From Desmodesmus armatus (lineage: Eukaryota > Chlorophyta > Chlorophyceae > Sphaeropleales > Scenedesmaceae), in contig VIIQ02000836.1 of the NCBI GenBank assembly GCA_007449985.2, forward strand, positions 280,800-344,799: DNA of 64,000 bases, in the 5' to 3' direction. Made by a program: the position numbers and the translations under genes. The notes under the pieces are model-generated. The model searched no databases and had not been told where the DNA came from. It was given only the letters and a program-made list of their open reading frames with translations. Shown here one piece after another: positions 34,428-43,716 of this stretch (positions are counted from its first letter, which is position 1; every line of letters starts with the position of its first letter).

Positions 34428-35239
34428 CAGGGCCCGTTTGAACTTTCTCATGGTGGTGTCAACACGTGTTGTGATGATGATGATGGTGTCAACTTTACTC
34501 CCCCCCCCCTCTTGGCGTGCTTGTTTTTGTAGCAGTCAGCACTGCATGAGGCTGCTGGAGCTGGAGCAGCAGTTGGCGTGCAGCATCACGTACAGTGTTG
34601 GTTATCTTCACTGTGCCGTGGTTTGGCCGCGTTTACAGCAGCAGCAGCAGCAGCTTTGGCTGGATCAGCAGCAGTCCGCTGAGTCAACAAGCAGGTGCTG
34701 GTGTGCAGCAGCAGTGGCAGCAGAACACAGGCAAGGGCCGTGCAGTGGGGCCTTGGGCCTGGTTGTAGGGGGCAGTGTTGCTGGCCTGTGAACGGTGCAA
34801 GTGCTTGGGCGCGCTGACTTGGGGCAGCCCGGTATACAGAAGGTGTCGCTCCGACACGCCGGGCACCTGTCTTGGGGGTTTAGACACAAGGAGTGCATCC
34901 AGCCAATGTGTTAAGCAGAGAGAATACAGATGTATCTAGCATGTAGGCAACATATCAGTCACATGCAAGCACTTCTATGAAGCATATCACCCATAGTCCC
35001 ACAAGGATGGATGTGTATCGCAGCACAGCTGGAGCCTTCTTCCACACTGTGTTCAGAAGTGGTCGCCCCGGGGGCATGAGAGTGTGTGTCCTGCTTGGTA
35101 TAGGTGGAAGCCCTCTTGTTTGTGTGGCTGGCTTTGTGGGGTTGAAGCCTTGCCTGTGGTCCCCTCCTTTCAGACAGTCTCCTCTGCAGACGCCTGTGGT
35201 GGCGGGTACTCTCCTTCCGTGCTGTCTGTTCCCGTCCTT
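34428..35239. other. Spacer of the palindrome, no gene recognised
   Basis: Contains a poly-C run (34501), a CAG-rich stretch (34636-34660) and no recognisable coding or RNA gene. Confidence 0.35.
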
Positions 35240-35340
35240 GTAGGTCCTGCAAAGGACTTTGGTTCCCTTCCGATGCTGGGTGTCGTTGCAGCGTAGCTGC
35301 GTGTGTCGCCCTGTAACCCCTTTTTCTTCTTCTTCAATGC
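35240..35340 (+). mobile_element. Short LINE-type 3' end with (CTT)n tail
   Basis: Ends CCCTGTAACCCC followed by a T run and CTT repeats, with GTTGCAGCGTAGCTGC upstream as in the 34.1-kb copy. Its left boundary is uncertain. Confidence 0.5.
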
Positions 35341-35396
35341 ATCAGGCATCAAGCGATTGAGTGCGCGGCCATTGAAGCACATGGGCCTGCTGAGCA

Positions 35397-35812
35397 ACCC
35401 AGCATGCAGTGACCAGCTATCCCAACAAGCGAACAACATGGCAAGCAAGGCACATGCGCCCGGTGCTGCTACTGGAAGAAAGGAGAGTTCAAACACCAGC
35501 CTAGGAACGGGAAGACCAGCACATGGCACAGACGCTCGCACCGGCCGGACCACTGCAAGTGTGCATTGCTGCGCCATGCTGCTGGGTGAATTGGCAGGGC
35601 AGGACATGGCGTACCGCACAGAGTGAGGCATCCGCAAAGGGGAAGCCGCATGCCACCCGACAAAGGGGCAAAAACACCCACTGCAGGGCTCGAACCTGCG
35701 ACCTATGCCTTAGGAAGGCATCGCTCTATCCAACTGAGCTAAGCGGGCGTGTGTGCAAAAACAGGGTTTAATGCTATCCATGAATGGGCGTTTCGAGCAG
35801 GTTTTAGCACTT
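35397..35812. repeat. Inner 416-bp inverted-repeat arm, right
   Basis: Reverse complement of 33294-33709, carrying the second tRNA-Arg gene on the minus strand. Beyond 35812 the match to the left locus is interrupted by the retroelement nest and resumes at 41431. Confidence 0.92.
35675..35748 (-). tRNA. trnR-CCU: tRNA-Arg (anticodon CCT), inverted copy
   Basis: Same 74-nt tRNA as at 33358 on the opposite strand, with intact cloverleaf, A and B boxes and trailing T run (AAAAA on the plus strand just below 35675). The retroelement nest begins about 65 bp upstream of its 5' end. Confidence 0.95.
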
Positions 35813-36072
35813 TTCCGTTGCCAATGGTCGGCAGCTGTTTTTGTGGCTCGCAGCTGTGTGTTCGCTGTTTTCTGTTCCGTCCGCCCTTTCTTGTCGCAAC
35901 CCTGCAGGTGCGAGAAGCAGTGCCGTTGGCGCCATTCAGTCCTTCCAGTGTATTATATCTCTGTGTTCGCAATCTGGAAGCAGGGTAGGCCCCCTTCCGT
36001 GCTGGTTGTGTCCATCCGTGGCTGGGTTCAGTTGCAACGTAGTTGCTTGAGAAACCCGTGTAACACCTTCAT
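35813..36072 (+). mobile_element. A-type LINE 3' end, internally deleted
   Basis: Shares TGTGGCTCGCAGCTGTGTGT and the terminal CCGTGTAACACCTTC plus ATTC repeats with the copy at 37107-37384, but lacks the stretch from CACACTGAG to CGAACGG. It is the first unit after the tRNA-bearing arm. Confidence 0.7.
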
Positions 36073-37384
36073 TCATTTGAAGCAGGGTAGGCCATCCGGC
36101 CTGGGTGCTGCGGGGTAGGCCATCCGGGCGGCTGCCGGCCGTTTCGGAGGCTCAGCTTACCGCAGCTAGGGACAGGGTGTGTGCTGATCTGGGCTGGCAT
36201 ACTCGCAATGGGGATGTGGTGAAGCTTGAGGCCCTCGCTGTGTCGCTAGCTACCCAGTGTCAATCCTTGGATGCGCTGTCAGCCATTGCTGACAGGCATG
36301 CTGCCTTCCGTCAGAGGGTGTTGTCTGTTGATATGCTGCAGCCAATTGTGGGCCAATTGCCCGAGGTCACTCGGGTGCTTCGGCGGTGGTGGAAGCTGCG
36401 TGTGCCTAATGAGCACAAGGAGGCTGCATGGCGGCTCACCCTCGACGCGTTCCCTACGGCCCAGCGCATGCACACAGGCACCTCTTGTGTAGCATGTGGG
36501 GCTGCTGAGCCCGGTGTACAGCACCATTGTTGGGAGTGTCCTGTTGCAGGGGCGGTGCGGGCGGAGATTGAGGGGCAGTTGCGAGCTCACCGGGTGGGCG
36601 ACGCCCCCCCTTGGTTGGCTGCTGACCGCGGCCTGCAGTGTGCAGCTTTGTGGATGGGGGTGAAACCTCATCCCCGGTTGCATCATATTGTGTGGGACAT
36701 GGTGTGTCTGGCTGGCATCGGTGCTGTTGACTTCGGCCGCAGAGTGGCGTGGGCTGTGGCAGCAGAAGGTCCTGCGTTGCCTCTGCTGACGGTAGAGCGC
36801 ATTGCAGGGCGTGCTGCTGTTGGGGAGTTTTGGCGCGTCTTGGCTGACTTTGCGGTTTCTGCAATCATCCCTAAGCGGGCGCAGGGGCTTGCGCTCACAC
36901 AGCAGCCTTTCATTGCATGGCATGTGGTGCTGTCAGGAGGCAACGGTTTGCGGGTAGTTAGGCATTGAGCTTCTGCATGTGGTGACATGTGAGTTGCTGG
37001 CTGCTGTGTGACTTCTATCCTGCTGGCTTGTGAACAGTGCAGCGACTGGTGGTGTCGGTGAAGTTGCCCCCACGTGCGCCCACTGCAACATGTGGGAGTG
37101 TTTTGTGGCTCGCAGCTGTGTGTTCGCTGTTTTCTGTTCCGTCCGCCCTTTCTTGTCGCAACCCTGCAGGTGCGAGAAGCAGTGCCGTTGGCGCCATTCA
37201 GTCCTTCCAGTGTATTATATCTCTGTGTTCGCAATCTGGAAGCACACTGAGTGTGCGTGACAAGCTTTTGATGGTGGGGTTTGTCCGAACGGCCCCCTTC
37301 CGTGCTGGTTGTGTCCATCCGTGGCTGGGTTCAGTTGCAACGTAGTTGCTTGAGAAACCCGTGTAACACCTTCATTCATTCATT
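36073..37384 (+). mobile_element. A-type LINE 3' part with ORF end and 3' UTR
   Basis: The longest A-type copy: the C-terminal end of a retroelement ORF (stop at 36968), about 410 bp of 3' UTR, then TGTAAC and an ATTC-type tail. It is 5'-truncated; no reverse transcriptase core is present. Confidence 0.7.
36105..36968 (+). pseudogene. C-terminal fragment of LINE ORF2 (zinc-finger region), A-type
   Basis: Open frame of 287 codons without a natural start. It contains RRWWKLRVPNEHKEAAWRL, then CVACGAAEPGVQHHCWEC, a C-X2-C-X8-H-X4-C zinc-binding pattern like that at the C-terminus of non-LTR retrotransposon polymerases. The reverse transcriptase and endonuclease domains are missing, so it is a dead fragment. 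A related but distinct fragment lies at 39446-40153. Confidence 0.65.
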
Positions 37385-37762
37385 CTGGAAGCACACTGAG
37401 TGTGCGTGACAAGCTTTTGATGGTGGGGTTTGTCCGAACGGCCCCCTTCCGTGCTGGTTGTGTCCATCCGTGGCTGGGTTCAGTTGCAACGTAGTTGCTT
37501 GAGAAACCCGTGTAACACCTTCATTCATGAAAAACCCTGCAGGTGCGAGAAGCAGTGCCGTTGGCGCCATTCAGTCCTTCCAGTGTATTATATCTCTGTG
37601 TTCGCAATCTGGAAGCACACTGAGTGTGCGTGACAAGCTTTTGATGGTGGGGTTTGTCCGAACGGCCCCCTTCCGTGCTGGTTGTGTCCATCCGTGGCTG
37701 GGTTCAGTTGCAACGTAGTTGCTTGAGAAACCCGTGTAACACCTTCATTCTTCATTCATTCT
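37385..37762 (+). mobile_element. Two further A-type LINE 3' ends in tandem
   Basis: Units of about 37385-37532 and 37533-37762 repeat CTGGAAGCACACTGAGTGTG through AACCCGTGTAACACCTTC, each ending in its own short ATTC-like tail and each truncated at a different 5' point. Confidence 0.75.
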
Positions 37763-38751
37763 TTTGGTCGGCAGCTTATGGCCTGAACTGACAGGCCCCA
37801 TGTAACACAACTACTACTACTACTCCGTTGCTTTTTTTTCCCCCAACAGCGTGGGATGAGGGGGTGCAGTGTTAGCAGCTGTGCTTGCAGGCAGGGCTGA
37901 GGTTGCGTGCATGCTGCTACCTGCTGTCAGAGGTGTCAGGGCGGTCCGAGTCGCCTGCATACAGTGTTTGCTTGTGGTCTGTGCATGTGCTTTCTCATGG
38001 ACAGTTCCTGTTCATGTGCTTTCCACAAGGCCGCATCATTCCATGCTCTATGCCTTGCCCATGGACAGTGCTTAGCTTGCTTCATGTCATGTGCATGCAT
38101 GCCCCTTGCTAAACCCTTGTTGTGCCCATAGGTGTCCACTGTCCTGTCACTGAACCTGACTGAAGTTTTGGTGGCGCCTATGTTACTTTGGGGGGCATAA
38201 TGGATTGGTGTGCCCGGTTGCCAATGGTCGGCAGCTTAAGTCCCGAATTGACGGGGCCTCTTGTAACAAATCACACACACACTCCGTTGCATGTCTTGCT
38301 AACTTTGTGTGTCTTTGCAGGTACTTGCTGAAATATGCAGGTCGGTGGCGCTTTGTTACTTTTGGGGGGATGATGGATTGGTGTCCCCGGTTGCCAATGG
38401 TCGGCAGCTTATGGCCTGAACTGACAGGCCCCATGTAACACAACTACTACTACTCCGTTGCTTGTAACAAATCACACACACACACACACCGTTGCAGGTC
38501 GGACTTGCTGAAATATGCAGGTCGGTGGCGCTTTGTTACTTTTGGGGGGATGATGGATTGGTGTCCCCGGTTGCCAATGGTCGGCAGCTTATGGCCTGAA
38601 CTGACAGGCCCCATGTAACACAACTACTACTACTACTACTACCGTTCTTTTGGGGGGATGATGGATTGGTGTCCCCGGTTGCCAATGGTCGGCAGCTTAT
38701 GGCCTGAACTGACAGGGCCCATGTAACACAACTACTACTACTACTCCGTTC
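37763..38751 (+). mobile_element. B-type LINE 3' ends, about five tandem copies
   Basis: Repeated 3' ends containing GGTTGCCAATGGTCGGCAGC and GGCCTGAACTGACAGG, each closing with TGTAAC then (ACT)n or (AC)n. TGTAAC starts lie near 37801, 38261, 38435, 38614 and 38722. Several tails are followed by CCGTT, a possible shared junction or target motif. All lie in the same orientation with different 5' truncations. Confidence 0.75.
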
Positions 38752-38784
38752 ATGTAACGAACAATGAGTGAGTGAGTGAGTGTT
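38752..38784 (+). mobile_element. Tail-only retroelement remnant
   Basis: CATGTAACGAACAATGAGTG followed by GAGT repeats, the 3' terminus of the D-type unit with essentially no body, interpreted as an extreme 5' truncation. Confidence 0.5.
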
Positions 38785-39353
38785 CACTGGAGGAAGTGAA
38801 GCGGCAGGCAGTAGCCCGCTTTTGGGAGTTGCTGCAGGATTTTGTTGTGTTGCGTGTGGCTCCAGCGTCTTGGTTCCCCAGCTGGCCCCTGACCACCCTT
38901 TTTTGCGGGTGAACCGTGATCTGTTGGGAGTTCACTGTGCTTCTCCAGCCTTGCCTGATGGTTGACTGCCTTGCATGTCTCCTGTTGTGCTTGGTGTTTC
39001 TGGTTGCTTTACCCTGTTAGCCGACGGGGCGGGGGCAGTGATGCATGTGCCAGCTTGGGTTGGGTCAGCTAGTCATGCTTGCATTGCCATGTCAGCTCTT
39101 TCACTGCCTGCTTGTCTGCGTCAGCATGTGCATGTGCGTTCTTGGCCGCGCATCCGTTCGCTTTATGCCTTGTGCGTGTTTCATGCTAACACAGCTTGTG
39201 TGCCACAGGTGGTTGGGCTGTCTTGAGTAGGATTGGTGGCGCCTTGAGTTACAAGGGCGGGACATGGATTGGGTCCCGGGGCTTGCATCGGGTTGGCTGG
39301 GTCCTTGAGGCCTCTTTGTAACGAACACTGACTGACTGACTGACTGACTGACT
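38785..39353 (+). mobile_element. C-type LINE 3' end, copy 1
   Basis: Starts inside the ORF end (GAGGAAGTGAAGCGGCAGGC) and runs through the same 3' UTR as 39974-40524, ending CTTTGTAACGAACACTGACT with ACTG repeats. A missing C near 38879 relative to the longer copy shifts the ORF. Confidence 0.8.
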
Positions 39354-40524
39354 GACCGTTCGCCTGTTGTAAGTCGGTTGCTGCAGCGCAGCGCCAACTC
39401 TGGAAGCTGCGGTGGGACAACCATTATAAGGAAGTTTTTTGGCGGTTGGCTCTCAATGGCCTGGCAACAGCAGAGCGCATGCATATGCTTGATCGCGAGT
39501 GTGTGTGTGGCCCAGTGAGCGGTGGTCAGCCAGGCAGGCGCCACCACTACTGGGAGTGTTCTGTTGCCCAAGCTGTTGTGGCCCAGCTACAACAGCACAT
39601 ATCAGGTTGGTTCCCTGGGCCCCTTGAGCCCCATCATGTCTTGTGTATGTTGTGTCCCGGGGCCAATGGGATCCCGGGTGCACGCCCCCTGCACAAGGGT
39701 GTGTGGCGTGTGGTGTGCCTTGCAGCCATCAATGCTATGGACATGGGTCGGAAGGCAGCCAACTTTGCGGGTTTGCAGCAGCATCGAGCAGCGGTAGACG
39801 CGGCGCAGCAGCAGCTACCAGCAGTCCCCGATGATCAGCAGCTCATCACTGACCTCTTGCAGCCTGCAGCCCTCTCTGACTTGCAGCAGCAGCATCAGGA
39901 GCAGGTCCAGCAGCGCCGGCAGGCGCTCACGCAGCTTGAGCAGCAGCAGCGGCAGCAGCAAGCCGCTGCTAAACTGGAGGAAGTGAAGCGGCAGGCAGTA
40001 GCCCGCTTTTGGGAGTTGTTGCAGGATTTTGTTGTGTTGCGTGTGGCTCCAGCGTCTTGGTTCCCCCAGCTGGCCCCTGACCACCCTTTTTTGCGGGTGA
40101 ACCGTGATCTGTTGGGGGTTCACTGTGCTTCTCCAGCCTTGCCTGATGGTTGACTGCCTTGCATGTCTCCTGTTGTGCTTGGTGTTTCTGGTTGCTTTAC
40201 CCTGTTAGCCGACGGGGCGGGGGCAGTGATGCATGTGCCAGCTTGGGTTGGGTCAGCTAGTCATGCTTGCATTGCCATGTCAGCTCTTTCACTGCCTGCC
40301 TGTCTGCGTCAGCATGTGCATGTGCGTTCTTGGCCGCGCATCCGTTCGCTTTATGCCTTGTGCGTGTTTCATGCTAACACAGCTTGTGTGCCACAGGTGG
40401 TTGGGCTGTCTTGAGTAGGATTGGTGGCGCCTTGAGTTACAAGGGCGGGACATGGATTGGGTCCCGGGGCTTGCATCGGGTTGGCTGGGTCATTGAGGCC
40501 TCTTTGTAACGAACACTGACTGAC
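39354..40524 (+). mobile_element. C-type LINE 3' part with ORF end, copy 2
   Basis: The longest C-type copy: ORF C-terminus to 40153, about 350 bp of 3' UTR, TGTAACGAACACTGACT and a short ACTG tail. Confidence 0.8.
39446..40153 (+). pseudogene. C-terminal fragment of LINE ORF2, C-type
   Basis: The homology starts upstream of the first in-frame ATG (LWKLRWDNHYKEVFWRLAL) and continues with ERMHMLDRECVCG and RRHHYWEC, parallel to the A-type fragment, then a Gln-rich helix and DFVVLRVAPASWFPQLAP. No catalytic domain is present. The fragment ends at a normal stop, followed by the element's 3' UTR. Confidence 0.65.
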
Positions 40525-40843
40525 TGACCGTTCCCCCAGCAGCAGCACCGGGAGCAGGTGCCTTGCTTGCCATGGTTGTTCGCTTGTTGGGACAGCGTGT
40601 CACTGCATGCTTGGTTGCTCAGCAGGCCCCATGTGCTTCAATGGCCGCGCATTCAGACGCTTTATGCCTTGTACATGTTTGCATGTTGCCTAACCTTGTG
40701 TGTTGCAGGTGGTTCGCTGCTCTTGAGAAGGAGGTGGCGCCTTAAGTTGCATTGGAGGGACATGGTTTGGGTCCCTGAGCTTACATGGTGTGGGCTGGGT
40801 CTTTCGGGGATCTCAATGTAACGAACAATGAATGAGTGATGAG
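40525..40843 (+). mobile_element. D-type LINE 3' end
   Basis: CAGCAGCACCGGGAGCAGGT through CTCAATGTAACGAACAATGA with a GAGT-like tail. Related to the C-type in its last 150 bp (GGTGGCGCCTTAAGTTGCAT) but clearly divergent. Its 5' part resembles 33631-33709 inside the tRNA arm. Confidence 0.7.
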
Positions 40844-40999
40844 TGGGGCGCGAAGGTGGTTGGGCTGTCTTGAGTAGGATTGGTGGCGCCTTGAGTTACA
40901 AGGGCGGGACATGGATTGGGTCCCGGGGCTTGCATCGGGTTGGCTGGGTCCTTGAGGCCTCTTTGTAACGAACACTGACTGACTGACTGACGGCGCGAA
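40844..40999 (+). mobile_element. C-type LINE 3' end, copy 3
   Basis: A 140-bp terminal piece between two GGCGCGAA motifs (40844 and about 40992), ending in TGTAACGAACACTGACT repeats. Confidence 0.75.
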
Positions 41000-41430
41000 G
41001 CACAGTGATCTGTTGGGGGTTCACTGTGCTTCTCCAGCCTTGCCTGATGGTTGACTGCCTTGCATGTCTCCTGTTGTGCTTGGTGTTTCTGGTTGCTTTA
41101 CCCTGTTAGCCGACGGGGCGGGGGCAGTGATGCATGTGCCAGCTTGGGTTGGGTCAGCTAGTCATGCTTGCATTGCCATGTCAGCTCTTTCTTTGCCTGC
41201 CTGTCTGCGTCAGCATGTGCATGTGCGTTCTTGGCCGCGCATCCGTTCGCTTTATGCCTTGTGCGTGTTTCATGCTAACACAGCTTGTGTGCCACAGGTG
41301 GTTGGGCTGTCTTGAGTAGGATTGGTGGCGCCTTGAGTTACAAGGGCGGGACATGGATTGGGTCCCGGGGCTTGCATCGGGTTGGCTGGGTCATTGAGGC
41401 TTCTTTGTAACGAACACTGACTGACTGACT
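41000..41430 (+). mobile_element. C-type LINE 3' end, copy 4
   Basis: Starts at CACAGTGATCTGTTGGGGGT within the ORF end and finishes with TGTAACGAACACTGACT repeats directly before GGCGCGAAAT of the resumed tRNA-locus arm. Confidence 0.8.
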
Positions 41431-41593
41431 GGCGCGAAATCGGGAAGGCAGTTCTTCGCGCACAAGCTGTTTTGACACATGCTGACTGACTCAAAGACAA
41501 TCTCGACCTTGAAAACATTATTCAGTGCGTACACTCTGCACCAGGCTGCTTGTGCATGTCACCATGGTCTTTCTGCTTGCGTCGCTGCATGTC

Positions 41594-41958
41594 CCCTCCT
41601 CTGCTGTTGTAGTAAGATCGCAGAGGCTGATGCTGCCGTGTCTGTCAACGAAAGAAGTAGGTAGTGATGCATATGCATGTGCAGCTGAAGCTAGACGAGC
41701 TTCGGGGCCCCCAAACCCTTGGCTCACTGTGACCTGAAGGTGCCTGGCCAGCTCCTCCTGCTGGGCTGGATGTTGCATCAAAGCTCCACTGTGATCATCG
41801 GTGCTGGGTCATGCTGGCTGTTCCTCCTGCTGGGCTGGGCTGGGCTGATGTCAACAATAGCAATACTCTGCCTGCAAAAGCACAAGGAACGCACCTGCAG
41901 AACAGCGCAGCAACAAGATGTCAGCACAGCAAAGGAGAGGGGGGTCCCTCCTCTGCTG
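41594..41958. mobile_element. 339-bp segment bounded by 13-bp direct repeats
   Basis: CCCTCCTCTGCTG occurs at 41594-41606 and 41946-41958. The left arm of the palindrome has this 13-mer once with nothing inserted. It could be a small non-autonomous element with a 13-bp target duplication; a deletion between repeats in the other arm is the alternative. No ORF or terminal inverted repeat is seen. Confidence 0.55.
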
Positions 41959-42092
41959 TGTGCACTCCATTCCTACATCCTTCTGGCTCCCCCTGTTTGT
42001 GGGATTCTCAGCTGAGCCCTATTCATTAAATGCCTGACTATAACAATGGCGTCCTCGGCATGCACGCCCATTTGTGTGATAGGAGATGTACC

Positions 42093-42236
42093 CCGTGACG
42101 GGGTTTGATGATGATGATGATTTGTGTTACATTGGGGTCTGTCAATCCAGACCATAAGCTGCCGACCAGTGGCAACCGGGGGCACTGATCCATCATCCCC
42201 CCAAAAGTAAAAAAGGCGCCACAGGGGGTCCCGTCA
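42093..42236 (-). mobile_element. B-type LINE 3' end, opposite orientation
   Basis: In reverse complement it reads CTTTTGGGGGGATGATGGAT, GCCACTGGTCGGCAGCTTAT and TGTAACACAAATCATC with an ATC tail. It splits the outer arm at CCCGT, which appears on both sides. The homologous point of the left arm is empty. Confidence 0.65.
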
Positions 42237-42448
42237 GAGTTTGCTTGCAAAAGTATGACGACGTCTAGTGACAGAAGGTAGCAAGCTGCGGCGTTTTGAA
42301 GCGTTACATTGCGTCAGTAAAACCGCAGTTACTGCTGTACGGCATCCACTGCCCTCCAGCCAGCGACAGCTGTTAGCATTGGTTCGGATGCCCCATAGTT
42401 GGAAGATCAGCACTGTTGTGCTGGCCATGCGCACATTTGCACTTTTGC

Positions 42449-42494
42449 AAGGCAGGTCGATGTACCCGTACAAGGCAGGTCGATGTACCCGTAC
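42449..42494. repeat. 23-bp perfect tandem duplication
   Basis: AAGGCAGGTCGATGTACCCG plus TAC occurs twice back to back without a difference. Confidence 0.9.
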
Positions 42495-42556
42495 TTGTAT
42501 GCAGCTGGTGATGACCCTGGCAGGGAGAACACACCTTCAAAATTTCACAGTTCCAC

Positions 42557-42594
42557 CTTCTTGCAATGATCACAAATGTGATCATTGCAAGAAG
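42557..42594. other. Perfect 17-bp hairpin
   Basis: CTTCTTGCAATGATCAC and its exact reverse complement are separated by AAAT. No gene is nearby on either side within 700 bp, so it is not an obvious terminator of a known transcript. Confidence 0.75.
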
Positions 42595-43367
42595 TGCAGC
42601 TTTAGAGTGCCTGCGCTCGAGCCCCAATGGCACAAGCAAGACAGCACAATAAAGGGACCAGCAGCATAGCGGTACAACTGCAGGTTTCAACACTCACAAC
42701 ACACCCACTCTGGAGAAGTGTCAGTTCAGAGAGAGTGCTCCAATCATTGGAGCCTCAGGCTGCTAGCTGCGCACAAGTCACGCACCTTCTCCTACCAGCC
42801 CCTCACCGTGTCAGCGCACACAACCTGCCACCCTTTCAACAGCCCAACACGCTGTCCAAACTGCATCACGCTGGGCGAGGTTGTGTGTTCCAAGCCCTCA
42901 ACTGTACGATGCAAACAACTCCAGCCAGAAAGGCTGCATTCCTTCTACCTGCAGTGTGTGCTGGTAGGGGACACCTGCACAACCCCAACACTTCAGGATG
43001 CTCAACATCACAACATTCTTCCTGGCTGGAACAACTGACACAGCTAGAATAACTGATACAGCTGAGCAACTCTGACGGTGACATGGTGCAGGGAGTGCCT
43101 GACCACACAGTGGGGAGCCATGGCTCAAGGCCCCTTGGGCAATAGTATTGCTAGTCAACTGTTGGTACACTAGTGCCATAAAGCCCCTCTGAATGTACAT
43201 CCCAGAAAAAAGCCAACAAAGCACAACACACATTTGCACGCACTGGAGGCATAGAAACACCCCCAACAGCAAATGCCTGCTGCCTAACGAGCAAGCAGCT
43301 ACTGCTGCTCACTTGGCTGTTTGCTGAGCAACTGCAAGATGATCTGCACGAACCTTGCCGTGCCTAT
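42595..43367. other. Region downstream of the large F-box/LRR gene
   Basis: Probably part of that gene's 3' UTR plus spacer. A minus-strand TGTAAC near 42303-42308 is a possible 3' end. No separate gene is recognised. Confidence 0.3.
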
Positions 43368-43650
43368 TCATCTGCCCAGCCGCCCAGCCATCCACCCCAG
43401 CTGGCGGCCAGCCTCAAACGTCAACACACCACCAGCTGCAGCCCGCACCACCCTGCCCACCCTCGACCCACGCAGCCACCTTGCCCGTTGACTGACTGCC
43501 CTCACAAACCTCCTGGCGCTTTGCCGCTGCTGCCGCCGCTGCTGCTGCTGAGTGCCCCCCACCCGCAGTCCAGCTGCTGCAGCTTCAGCCCAAGTACGAG
43601 GCGCATCACTGCCGCCGCCGCTGCTGCTGCTGCCTTCATCCCCCTGCTCT

Positions 43651-43716
<66 letters not shown>

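Larger units (their letters stand above)
41431..42248. repeat. Outer inverted-repeat arm, right (interrupted)
   Basis: Reverse complement of 32968-33290, split by a 339-bp segment (41607-41945) and by an inverted LINE end (about 42098-42230). Removing those, the arm matches the left one almost throughout. Confidence 0.88.

Noticed and set aside
36105..40153. The two retroelement ORFs as host genes
   Set aside because: Both lack natural starts, end directly in element 3' UTRs shared with truncated copies, and contain only the C-terminal zinc-finger region.
32968..42248. The whole 9.3-kb segment as one TIR transposon
   Set aside because: The arms contain tRNA genes and host-like sequence, the LINE nest lies inside one arm rather than between termini, and no transposase or target duplication was found at the outer ends.
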